This document shows, one piece after another, positions 16,055 through 22,351 of a stretch of 24,267 nt of DNA; the stretch's first letter is position 1; each line of letters starts with the position of its first letter. The notes beneath the pieces are model-generated. The model did not search any database. It had not been told where the DNA came from and saw only the letters and a program-made list of their open reading frames with translations. This DNA comes from Caryophanales bacterium UBA6985 (lineage in GTDB: Bacteria; Bacillota_I; Bacilli_A; RF39; UBA660), in the NCBI GenBank assembly GCA_002450035.1, contig DJYF01000020.1:12311-36577 (forward strand), read 5' to 3'. A program made the position numbers and the translations under genes.

Positions 16055-16713
16055 AAATAAGTATATTAACATTATTTCCTAATCTTTTTGATAATTTTAA
16101 AAATGAATCTATTATTAAAAGAGCAATAGATAAAGGATTAGTTGAAATAGAAGTAATTAATATTAGAGACTTTTCTACTTTAAATAATCATCAAGTAGAT
16201 GATACTCCATATGGTGGAGGAGCAGGAATGGTTATGAGAGTAGATATAGTAGTTGATGCTATCGAGTCTGTTAAGACGGAAGACTCAAAAGTATATTTAA
16301 TGACACCTGCTGGTAAGACTTTTAATCAAAAAATGGCATATGACTTAAGCCATGAAAAGCATATTATATTAGTATGTGGTCATTATGAAGGAATAGATGA
16401 GAGAATTACAAACTTTATAGATGGAGAAATTTCTATTGGAGACTTCGTATTAACAGGTGGTGAAATACCAGCTATGGTTATTACAGATGCTGTAGCTAGA
16501 CTTGTAGATGGAGTTATTACTAAGGACTCTTTAAGTGATGAGTCTTTTACAGGTGACTTACTAGATTATCCAACATACACAAGACCTCCAGAGTTTAGGG
16601 GCCTAAGTGTTCCAGATGTTTTATTAAGCGGACATCATGAAAATATTGACAAATGGAGAATGAGTGAGAGAATAAAAAGAACTGAGGAGAGAAGACCAGA
16701 CTTAAATAAATAA
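16051..16713 (+). CDS. trmD: tRNA (guanine37-N1)-methyltransferase TrmD
   Basis: A 220-residue SPOUT methyltransferase that makes m1G37 in tRNAs reading CNN codons, preventing frameshifts. Signatures: start ISILTLFPNLF, YGGGAGMVMRVD (about 53-64) for target recognition, CGHYEGIDERI (109-119) and EISIGDFVLTGGE (about 125-137) forming the knotted SAM site, and TRPPEFRGL. The end HHENIDKWRMSERIKRT matches the C-terminal domain. It is about 20 residues shorter than the Bacillus subtilis protein, the difference being at the extreme C-terminus. It starts in the ATGA overlap with rimM. Confidence 0.97.
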   Translation: MKISILTLFPNLFDNFKNESIIKRAIDKGLVEIEVINIRDFSTLNNHQVDDTPYGGGAGMVMRVDIVVDAIESVKTEDSKVYLMTPAGKTFNQKMAYDLSHEKHIILVCGHYEGIDERITNFIDGEISIGDFVLTGGEIPAMVITDAVARLVDGVITKDSLSDESFTGDLLDYPTYTRPPEFRGLSVPDVLLSGHHENIDKWRMSERIKRTEERRPDLNK

Positions 16714-16733
16714 TTTATATTGGGGGTAAAAGT

Positions 16734-17180
16734 ATGAGTTATATAGTTTTAAAAAATAAAAATGTATATGATATCAATTATATGGAATATGACTTAGATG
16801 GAATGGTTATGCATCCTAAATTAAAGGGAAGTGCTTATATTCATGTAAGTGAAGCAAGATTCTATGATCAAGATATAATAAAGAATATATGTCTTACTAA
16901 ATTAAAAAAACAATTTGGTAGTTTAGTAAAAATAGTATTTAATTATTTAACTCAAGATGATGAAACTGCTGATGGAGGAGATTATATTATTCTTCTTGAT
17001 GAAGTAGCTCATTTAAAAGCCCAATTAGAAATTAAGTATAAACGTTTCTTAGATAATGAAATGTATAGAGAATATATGGATAAACTATACTTTTTAGATA
17101 TAAATTTGAAAAATAAACTAGCTAGAGTTAACTTATATAGCCAAATAAGTGAACAACTTGGCGGAAAATTTACAAGATAA
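16734..17180 (+). CDS. Unrecognised small soluble protein in the rimM-trmD operon
   Basis: A 148-residue protein with no signal peptide or membrane helix. Features visible are an N-terminal beta-rich half (YIVLKNKNVYDINYMEYDLDGM), a Lys-rich centre and a helical C-terminal half (LLDEVAHLKAQLEIKYKRFLDNEMYREYMDKLYFLDINLKNKLARV) with coiled-coil character. No cysteine cluster or nucleotide-binding motif except one Cys at about 51. I recognise no family. A strong GGGGGT Shine-Dalgarno lies before the ATG, 20 bases after trmD with no promoter between them, so it is the third gene of that operon and is followed by its terminator. Confidence 0.8.
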   Translation: MSYIVLKNKNVYDINYMEYDLDGMVMHPKLKGSAYIHVSEARFYDQDIIKNICLTKLKKQFGSLVKIVFNYLTQDDETADGGDYIILLDEVAHLKAQLEIKYKRFLDNEMYREYMDKLYFLDINLKNKLARVNLYSQISEQLGGKFTR

Positions 17181-17211
17181 TAAACATTTTTCAAAAAAAT
17201 GTTTATTTTTT
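17179..17211 (+). terminator. Terminator of the rimM-trmD operon
   Basis: A 13-bp perfect stem AATAAACATTTTT (17179-17191) with AAAAATGTTTATT (17195-17207), loop CAA, then T-rich sequence. The stem begins within the preceding stop codon. Confidence 0.9.
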
Positions 17212-17221
17212 CTCTTTTGTG

Positions 17222-17230
17222 TGCTATAGT
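17222..17230 (+). promoter_or_regulatory. Extended -10 promoter of the 47-residue peptide gene
   Basis: TGCTATAGT reads as TGn plus TATAGT, 25 bases before the start codon. No good -35 at the expected position. Confidence 0.5.
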
Positions 17231-17254
17231 ACAAGTAACAAAGGAGTGGTGTTT

Positions 17255-17398
17255 ATGAAGATAATTAAGTGGATAGTTGCCATTTTGATTGTATTGGGCA
17301 TTGGATTTGCTATTTATGACTTCATTAGTTCTCAACATTTTGAGATAAATTCTGCTCAAATAATTGTTATCCTATTAATGTATATCTTATTAAGTTAA
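17255..17398 (+). CDS. Small membrane protein, 47 residues
   Basis: The ORF begins at an ATG with an AAGGAGTGGTGTTT ribosome-binding site of good quality and encodes MKIIKWIVAILIVLGIGFA..., a basic N-terminus followed by a membrane helix (about 5-23), a short polar middle (DFISSQHFEINSAQ) and a second hydrophobic stretch (about 36-46). It may therefore be a two-helix hairpin. It has its own extended -10 and its own terminator, which supports it being a real gene. No family is recognised; its role could be a membrane-protein modulator or toxin-like peptide, but nothing in the sequence decides this. Confidence 0.7.
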   Translation: MKIIKWIVAILIVLGIGFAIYDFISSQHFEINSAQIIVILLMYILLS

Positions 17399-17421
17399 TA
17401 GGTGATATAACACTTTAAAAG

Positions 17422-17447
17422 ACATACCAAAAGGTATGTTTTTTATT
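17422..17447 (+). terminator. Terminator of the 47-residue peptide gene
   Basis: ACATACC (17422-17428) pairs with GGTATGT (17433-17439) around an AAAA loop, followed by a T-run. It insulates the NAD operon promoter from upstream transcription. Confidence 0.88.
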
Positions 17448-17481
17448 TTTTTAAAAAAATTTAATTTTTTAAAAAAAGTAG

Positions 17482-17510
17482 TTGACTTTTTTCTTTGTTA
17501 TTAATAAAAT
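17482..17510 (+). promoter_or_regulatory. Strong sigma-A promoter of the NAD operon
   Basis: TTGACT (17482-17487), 17-base spacer, TAAAAT (17505-17510). A/T tracts between 17452 and 17478 sit directly upstream of the -35, as in UP elements. Predicted start near 17517, giving a leader of about 75 bases before the first gene. The -10 forms most of the spacer of the palindrome described separately. Confidence 0.82.
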
Positions 17511-17520
17511 GTTAATAACA
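17496..17520 (+). promoter_or_regulatory. Palindromic operator-like site 1, covering the -10 of the NAD operon promoter
   Basis: A perfect 9-bp inverted repeat TGTTATTAA (17496-17504) and TTAATAACA (17512-17520) flanks the seven-base TAAAATG, which contains the -10. A repressor bound here would block RNA polymerase directly. Inferred to be the binding site of an NAD-responsive regulator that is not in the window. Confidence 0.72.
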
Positions 17521-17550
17521 GATGAGGAAAACATTTGATTTATTTAAATA

Positions 17551-17577
17551 TTTGTTATTAACAAATTGATAATAAGA
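17551..17577 (+). promoter_or_regulatory. Operator-like site 2 in the NAD operon leader
   Basis: TTTGTTATTAACAAA (17551-17565) is itself a perfect 7-1-7 palindrome. In the geometry of site 1 it reads TGTTATTAA, seven bases, ATAATAAGA (seven of nine matches to the site 1 right arm). It lies between the predicted start of transcription and the first gene's Shine-Dalgarno. Confidence 0.55.
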
Positions 17578-17587
17578 AAGAAGGAAG
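17569..17587 (+). repeat. 19-base leader repeat carrying the Shine-Dalgarno, copy 1
   Basis: ATAATAAGAAAGAAGGAAG is identical to bases 18531-18549 before pncA. A similar copy with two extra A residues starts at 17988 before the second gene. All three end in AAGAAGGAA, the ribosome-binding site of the following gene. Confidence 0.85.
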
Positions 17588-17592
17588 AAAAA

Positions 17593-17955
17593 ATGAAATT
17601 AACTTTAAATGAAAATCAAACTAAAGAATTAATCCAAAAATACTATAAGGAAGTAGAAGGGGTTGAAGTTAAAGTACATTTTGATACATATGAAGATTGC
17701 CAAAGTACATATGTTCAACCAGTTATATCTAAAGATATAGTAATAGCTGATATTAAAGTAACAGCTACTGAAGAAGTATCAAACATGAAGATGACGGAAA
17801 TATTTAATTTTTATTTACCAGCTGATTATAATTTTAAAAAATCATCTTTCAGTACCTACAGAGATTATGAAAGAATGGGTGACTATATAGAACGTGTAAC
17901 TGCTTCAATAGAACTTGAACCTGTTGATCAAAAAACAAGAGGAAAACACATTTAA
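17593..17955 (+). CDS. Unrecognised first protein of the NAD operon
   Basis: A 120-residue soluble protein with no signal peptide or membrane segment. It has a short helix (NENQTKELIQKYYKEV), then alternating beta-prone stretches (VEVKVHFDTYEDC, IVIADIKVTATEEV, TASIELEPV) and ends in basic RGKHI. One cysteine. I recognise no family and see no helix-turn-helix. The start is the ATG 5 bases after AGAAGGAAG; an in-frame TTG at 17566 falls in the operator-like site and is rejected. Position directly behind the operator and ahead of pncA-pncB suggests a role linked to NAD metabolism or its control, which is inference only. Confidence 0.75.
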   Translation: MKLTLNENQTKELIQKYYKEVEGVEVKVHFDTYEDCQSTYVQPVISKDIVIADIKVTATEEVSNMKMTEIFNFYLPADYNFKKSSFSTYRDYERMGDYIERVTASIELEPVDQKTRGKHI

Positions 17956-17969
17956 TTTTTTATTTAATA

Positions 17970-17996
17970 TTTGATATTAACAAAATGATAATAAGA
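17970..17996 (+). promoter_or_regulatory. Operator-like site 3 between the first two NAD operon genes
   Basis: TTTGATATTAACAAA (17970-17984) differs from site 2 by one base; its extended form is TGATATTAA, CAAAATG, ATAATAAGA. No promoter hexamers accompany it, so it may act as an auxiliary site, an RNA element, or be a duplicated leader. Confidence 0.5.
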
Positions 17997-18012
17997 AAAA
18001 GAAGGAATAGTT

Positions 18013-18534
18013 ATGACAGAGGAATTCAAACAAGAAATTATAAAAGCAACAGAGTTTGCATTTGAAGAATCTTATAGAAAATCTTATGAAAATAGTAAAG
18101 CACTTTTAAGACCATATAAATTATTAGTTTTAGAAGCAATAAAAAGCTATAACTTTTTCACTGAAGAGTACGAAACTGAAACATTATTACAAAAGAAAGA
18201 GTTAGTCGGAACTCCAAGAGAAATAAAAATCTATAATGACACTTATGCTGAATTCAATAATCATTATGGAAAGATATTTCTAAATTACAATTTAGGATTT
18301 ACTAATAGAGAAAGAATAGAACCTGACTTTATAGCAAATAGAACTTTTAAAGGAACAGTAATGAAACTATTCCTTGAAGAAGAAGGTATTAAAGTAGATT
18401 TTAAAGAACACAGTGATGAAGAATATGGTACTGATGAACAAGTTACTATTACATTTGATAATACAATACTACTAGATTTAATAAAAAATACAGATGAAGC
18501 CGTAAAAAAGAAAAATAAAACTCAAAAGAAATAA
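18013..18534 (+). CDS. Unrecognised second protein of the NAD operon
   Basis: A 173-residue, highly charged soluble protein with no signal peptide, membrane helix or P-loop. The N-terminal third is predicted helical (EEFKQEIIKATEFAFEESYRKSYENSKALL), the middle contains NRTFKGTVMKLFLEEEGIKVDF and beta-prone VTITFDN, and the C-terminus is a Lys-rich tail (VKKKNKTQKK). No cysteines. No family recognised and no clear DNA-binding motif. AAGAAGGAATAGTT precedes the ATG. It is separated from the first gene by site 3 and from pncA by only 20 bases. Confidence 0.78.
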   Translation: MTEEFKQEIIKATEFAFEESYRKSYENSKALLRPYKLLVLEAIKSYNFFTEEYETETLLQKKELVGTPREIKIYNDTYAEFNNHYGKIFLNYNLGFTNRERIEPDFIANRTFKGTVMKLFLEEEGIKVDFKEHSDEEYGTDEQVTITFDNTILLDLIKNTDEAVKKKNKTQKK

Positions 18535-18549
18535 TAAGAAAGAAGGAAG
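18531..18549 (+). repeat. 19-base leader repeat, copy before pncA
   Basis: Identical to 17569-17587. Here only the right-arm-like ATAATAAGA and Shine-Dalgarno are kept; the left palindrome arm is absent. It overlaps the stop codon of the preceding gene. Confidence 0.85.
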
Positions 18550-18554
18550 TAAAA

Positions 18555-19166
18555 ATGAAAAGAGAAGAAAAATTAAAAAACTTAAAAGATATTAAAAATA
18601 TGTTAGTCGTAATAGACATGGTAAAAGGATTTGTAGATGAAGGAACTTTAGCAGCACCTTCAATTAAAAGAGCAATACCTAGACAAATAGAATTACTTGA
18701 AGAATATGGTAATGATCAAAATGGTTTAAATGTATTTGTTAGAGATACACATGATGAAGATAGTATTGAATTTAAAACATTCCCACCTCATTGTTTAAGA
18801 GGTACAGCTGAAGTAGAAGTAACTGAAGAATTAAAACCTTATACAGAAGATGCAGTTGATTTTGAAAAGAATTCAACAAACTTTATGTTAGCACCTAAAG
18901 TATTAGATTTCTTTAATGAATGTGAAAATCTAGAAAAGTTAGCATTCGTTGGATGCTTATCAGAAGTATGTGTTAAGAATGCAGCAATAACTGCTAGAAA
19001 CTACTTCGATCAAGTGAATAGAGATGTAGAAGTTGGAGTATATACTGATGCAATTGATACATTTAATGCACCTGGACATGATGCAGATCTAGTAACAGAA
19101 CAAGCTATTAAAGATATGGCTGCAAATGGAGTAAAAATTTATGAAAGAAAAAGAGGTAATAAATAA
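18555..19166 (+). CDS. pncA: Nicotinamidase (isochorismatase-like cysteine hydrolase)
   Basis: A 203-residue cytoplasmic enzyme that deamidates nicotinamide to nicotinate. The isochorismatase fold is clear: LVVIDMVKGF with catalytic D21, K105 in EKNSTNF, and nucleophile C139 in GCLSEVCVKNAA. The metal-binding set typical of nicotinamidases is present as D64 and H66 (RDTHDE) and H79 (PPHC). Those metal ligands and the position directly before pncB make nicotinamidase much more likely than other isochorismatase-like activities. Start at ATG after AGAAGGAAG. It overlaps pncB by one base (TAATG). Confidence 0.92.
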   Translation: MKREEKLKNLKDIKNMLVVIDMVKGFVDEGTLAAPSIKRAIPRQIELLEEYGNDQNGLNVFVRDTHDEDSIEFKTFPPHCLRGTAEVEVTEELKPYTEDAVDFEKNSTNFMLAPKVLDFFNECENLEKLAFVGCLSEVCVKNAAITARNYFDQVNRDVEVGVYTDAIDTFNAPGHDADLVTEQAIKDMAANGVKIYERKRGNK

Positions 19167-20632
19167 TGATAACATTTAATGGACATGAAAGATTAAGTAG
19201 AAACTACACACTTATGAGTGATGAATATGAATTTACCATGGCAAATGGTTATTTAAATAACCATAAGGAAAATGAAGAAGCAGTATTTGATATCTTCTTT
19301 AGAAAGGTACCAAATCAAGGTGGATATGCTATCATGGCAGGACTTGATAAGGTAATTCCTTATATTGAAAATTTAAAATTTGGTGAACAAGAATTAGATT
19401 ACTTTAGAAGAAAAGGTTATCCAGAAGATTTTATTAATTACTTAAGAGATTTTAAATTTCATGGAGATATCTATGCAGTACCTGATGGAACACCAGTATT
19501 CCCAAATGAACCAATTGTTACTATTAAAGCTCCTTTAATTGAAGCTCAAATTGTTGAAACAGCACTTCTATCAATAGTAAACGGTGCTATGGAACATGCT
19601 ACTGGTGCAAGAAGAATAATTGAAGCTGTACCTGAAGGTGTTGGTGTTATGGAATTTGGTGCAAGAAGAGCAGACGGAACTGAAGCAGCAATAGATGCAT
19701 CTATATACGGAATCATGGCTGGATGTGTAGGAACAAGTAATATGTTAGCAGCTGATATGTTAAATATGAAAGGAATGGGTACTCAAGCTCATAGTTGGAT
19801 TGAATCATATGAAACTGAGCTTGATGCATTTAAAGCATATGCTAGAACTTATCCAAATAACTGCATCTTACTAGTAGATACAATTGATACTTTAAGAAGT
19901 GGTATTCCAAATGCAATTAAAACATTTAAATATATGAAAGAAATTGGATTACCTGTTGATCACATTGGTATAAGAATTGATTCTGGTGATCTTGCTTATT
20001 TATCTAAAGAAACAAGAAAGATGTTAGATGAAGCAGGATTCCCACAAGCAAAAATTTGCTTAAGTAATGGTCTTACTGCTGAAACAATTGAAACACTTAT
20101 CAACCAAGGTGCTAAATTTGATAGTTTAGGTGTAGGTGATAATATTTCTAAGCCAGAAGGAAGAATGGGATGTGTTTATAAAGAAGTAGCACTTAATACA
20201 AATGGTACTTGGGAACCTAAAATTAAACTTAGTAACGATACTATTAAAATTGTTAATCCAGGATTTAAAAAACTTTATAGAGCCTATGATAAAGAAACTG
20301 GATATGCAATTGCAGATATCATGGATTTATATGATAAAGATATTAAGAAACATGATTTAAATATAGTATCTGTAACAGATTATTTAAAACAAACTACAAT
20401 TAATGATTTTGATTTAGTAGAGTTACAAAAACCAATCTTTAAAGATGGAGAACTTGTATATGATGATCCTGATATCATGGGAAAAAGAGCATATTGCAAT
20501 GAGCAAATGAAAACTTTATATCCAGAAGTTAAAAGAACAAATATGCCAAGTGAATACTATGTAGATGGCACAGAAGAATATGTTAATTTCAAAAATGATT
20601 TAATTCAAAAAACAAGAAAAAGAGTTAAATAG
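19166..20632 (+). CDS. pncB: Nicotinate phosphoribosyltransferase
   Basis: A 488-residue enzyme that joins nicotinate and PRPP to give nicotinate mononucleotide, with ATP hydrolysis. It has the family N-terminus (LMSDEYEFTMANGYL; usually LxTDxYxxTMxxxY), FGARRADG (164-171), the catalytic His in GMGTQAHSW (H209), IRIDSGDLAYLSK (phosphate-binding region, about 272) and the late barrel motif FDSLGVGDNIS. The C-terminal domain of about 130 residues matches the long bacterial PncB form. It takes the product of PncA and feeds NadD, both in this operon. A conventional AGGAG site for the next gene follows within 13 bases. Confidence 0.97.
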   Translation: MITFNGHERLSRNYTLMSDEYEFTMANGYLNNHKENEEAVFDIFFRKVPNQGGYAIMAGLDKVIPYIENLKFGEQELDYFRRKGYPEDFINYLRDFKFHGDIYAVPDGTPVFPNEPIVTIKAPLIEAQIVETALLSIVNGAMEHATGARRIIEAVPEGVGVMEFGARRADGTEAAIDASIYGIMAGCVGTSNMLAADMLNMKGMGTQAHSWIESYETELDAFKAYARTYPNNCILLVDTIDTLRSGIPNAIKTFKYMKEIGLPVDHIGIRIDSGDLAYLSKETRKMLDEAGFPQAKICLSNGLTAETIETLINQGAKFDSLGVGDNISKPEGRMGCVYKEVALNTNGTWEPKIKLSNDTIKIVNPGFKKLYRAYDKETGYAIADIMDLYDKDIKKHDLNIVSVTDYLKQTTINDFDLVELQKPIFKDGELVYDDPDIMGKRAYCNEQMKTLYPEVKRTNMPSEYYVDGTEEYVNFKNDLIQKTRKRVK

Positions 20633-20644
20633 GAGTGAATATAT

Positions 20645-21289
20645 ATGAGAGCAAAGATAATAGACACATATAATTATTGTTCATCAACTAATAATAGAAC
20701 TAATCTTTATAAGAAAGATACTTATACAGATAATGAACTATTAAAAACATTTGCTATAAGAAATAGATTACTAAACTTTATTCAAGTAGTAGAACATAGC
20801 ATTGGACCAATACCATTACTTGAATCAACTGAAATATATGATTATATCGATAGAGATGCTTATCTAGGAATATTCTATCTAGAAGGTATAGGTTATATTT
20901 CTAAAGGAAACTATGACAGAGATATTGTTGATGTATATCTATATGGTAAGTCTGAAGAAGAAGCATTTAAAACAGCAATATATGAATATGTAATGAATGA
21001 ATCTCATTACTACGAATTGTGGAATAGAGAAGAATTAAATAAAGAGTTTAGTAATAGATTCTTAAATGTTGAAGTTAATGAAAATGATTATTTTGGACCT
21101 TTTATCTTTGCTGAACATTCACTTCAATTATTAAGAAACTTCTATGGTAATAATATACCAGAAGAATTTATAAATGAATTTGAAGAATATGTAAAAGACA
21201 TAACTCAAATGAATGTTAAGTTTAGTTATGAAACAAATAGATTTGAAAGTATAGAAAAAAATAAAGAAAGGAGAAAAATAAATGGATAA
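20645..21289 (+). CDS. Unrecognised protein between pncB and the Nudix gene
   Basis: A 214-residue acidic soluble protein, unusually rich in Tyr, Asn and Glu. No signal peptide or membrane segment. The N-terminus (RAKIIDTYNYCSSTNNRTN) is followed by alternating beta and helix predictions (YLGIFYLEGIGYISKG, VDVYLYGKSEEEAFKTAIYEYVM, GPFIFAEHSLQLLRNFYG). One Cys, no P-loop, no HxGH, no zinc cluster. No family recognised. It starts after AGGAGTGAATATAT and overlaps the Nudix gene by eight bases, so it is an integral operon member and a good candidate for an uncharacterised NAD-related protein. Confidence 0.8.
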   Translation: MRAKIIDTYNYCSSTNNRTNLYKKDTYTDNELLKTFAIRNRLLNFIQVVEHSIGPIPLLESTEIYDYIDRDAYLGIFYLEGIGYISKGNYDRDIVDVYLYGKSEEEAFKTAIYEYVMNESHYYELWNREELNKEFSNRFLNVEVNENDYFGPFIFAEHSLQLLRNFYGNNIPEEFINEFEEYVKDITQMNVKFSYETNRFESIEKNKERRKING

Positions 21290-21863
21290 TAAAAAGAAAG
21301 AATTAATAGATAAAATAATAGAAGAGTATAAACCTGTTAAAAGAGAAGAAGTTGAACCATCTTTCGTTAAAATAAAAGCTTATAACTATACTCTTAATAA
21401 TGGGATGGTTCAAAAAAGAGAACAAATAATAAAAGGATCAAAAGATGGTTCTGCAGTAATAATAGTTCCTTATGTGGGTAATAACTTACTATTAGTAATT
21501 GAACCAAGAGTATTTACTAAAAAGGGTGTATGTGTAGGGTTTCCTGCAGGTTACATAGAAAAAGATGAAGATCCTAAAGATGCAGCTTTAAGAGAACTAA
21601 AAGAAGAAACTGGACTTGTTCCTGAAAGTATTGTTGAAGTAGATGCTTTTTATCAAGATGAAGGATGTTCAAGTGCATATAATCATATCTTTATTGCTCA
21701 TAATTGTAAAAAAGAATATGAACAAGATTTAGATCCAGGAGAATATATTAAATACATGGAATTCACATTAGAAGAAGCAGAAGAATTAGAGAGTGAAGGA
21801 TATATTAATAGCTCTAACTGTAAGCTAGCACTAGTTAGAGCTAAAGAGCATAAAAGAAAATGA
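21282..21863 (+). CDS. Nudix hydrolase, ADP-ribose pyrophosphatase-like
   Basis: A 193-residue Nudix hydrolase with a perfect Nudix box from G90 to L112 (G-x5-E-x7-REL-x-EE-x-GL: G90, E96, R104, E105, E108, E109, G111). The upstream GFPAG and the downstream FYQDEGCSSAYNHIFIA with an acidic loop resemble NudF-type ADP-ribose pyrophosphatases, which turn ADP-ribose into AMP and ribose-5-phosphate. The intact box argues for an active enzyme. The roughly 80 residues after the box do not form a winged helix, so it is not the NrtR regulator. It overlaps both neighbours (8 and 4 bases). Its substrate within NAD turnover is inferred from context. Confidence 0.9.
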   Translation: MDNKKKELIDKIIEEYKPVKREEVEPSFVKIKAYNYTLNNGMVQKREQIIKGSKDGSAVIIVPYVGNNLLLVIEPRVFTKKGVCVGFPAGYIEKDEDPKDAALRELKEETGLVPESIVEVDAFYQDEGCSSAYNHIFIAHNCKKEYEQDLDPGEYIKYMEFTLEEAEELESEGYINSSNCKLALVRAKEHKRK

Positions 21864-22351
21864 AATATAAAATAGGCTTTTATGGAGGTAAGTTTATGCC
21901 TTTTCATAAAGGGCATAGATACTGTGTTGAAACAGCAGCAAGTGAATGTGAAAAAGTATATGTAATATTATTCTATGGTGGTAAAGATGAAATAGAAATA
22001 TTAAAGCATAATCATTCAAAATATTTATCTGTTGAGGAAAGAAAAAAGAAAGTAATTGAACTAGCAAGTAATTATCCAAATGCTATACCTGTTTTTATAG
22101 ATGTAACTGATTGTAAATTAAGTGACGGAAGTGAAGACTGGGATGCAGAAACACCATTAGTAAGAAATGTAGTAGGACCTAAGTTAGATGCAGTATATTC
22201 CAGTGAAGAGAACTATGGAGAATACTTTTCAAGAGCATATCCTGAAGCAATACATAGACTTGTGGATGTTAAAAGAAAACATTATCCAATAAGTGGAACA
22301 ATGATAAGAAATATGAAAAGAAAAGAGGAAAGAGAAGAATGGATGGTCTAA
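21860..22351 (+). CDS. NadR-type nicotinamide-nucleotide adenylyltransferase domain protein
   Basis: A 163-residue nucleotidyltransferase of the HxGH class. GGKFMPFHKGH (9-19) gives the HxGH motif and ISGTMIR (144-150) the second ATP-binding motif. The segment VYSSEENYG ... AIHRLVDVKRKHYPISGT closely follows the NadR adenylyltransferase pattern, so the expected reaction is NMN plus ATP to NAD. Full NadR has a C-terminal nicotinamide riboside kinase domain; here the protein ends 13 residues after ISGTMIR, so that domain is absent. There is also no N-terminal helix-turn-helix. It starts in an ATGA overlap with the Nudix gene and overlaps pnuC by 13 bases. PnuC and NadR neighbours reinforce the assignment. 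Confidence 0.85.
   Translation: MKYKIGFYGGKFMPFHKGHRYCVETAASECEKVYVILFYGGKDEIEILKHNHSKYLSVEERKKKVIELASNYPNAIPVFIDVTDCKLSDGSEDWDAETPLVRNVVGPKLDAVYSSEENYGEYFSRAYPEAIHRLVDVKRKHYPISGTMIRNMKRKEEREEWMV

Noticed and set aside
17517..17592. Leader of the NAD operon considered as an NAD or other riboswitch
   Set aside because: The leader is only about 75 bases, consists mostly of the palindromic site and purine-rich ribosome site, and shows no conserved multi-stem aptamer or terminator/antiterminator pair.
21282..21863. Nudix protein considered as the NrtR transcription regulator
   Set aside because: The Nudix box is fully catalytic and the C-terminal 80 residues do not show a winged helix; its length is that of ADP-ribose pyrophosphatases.
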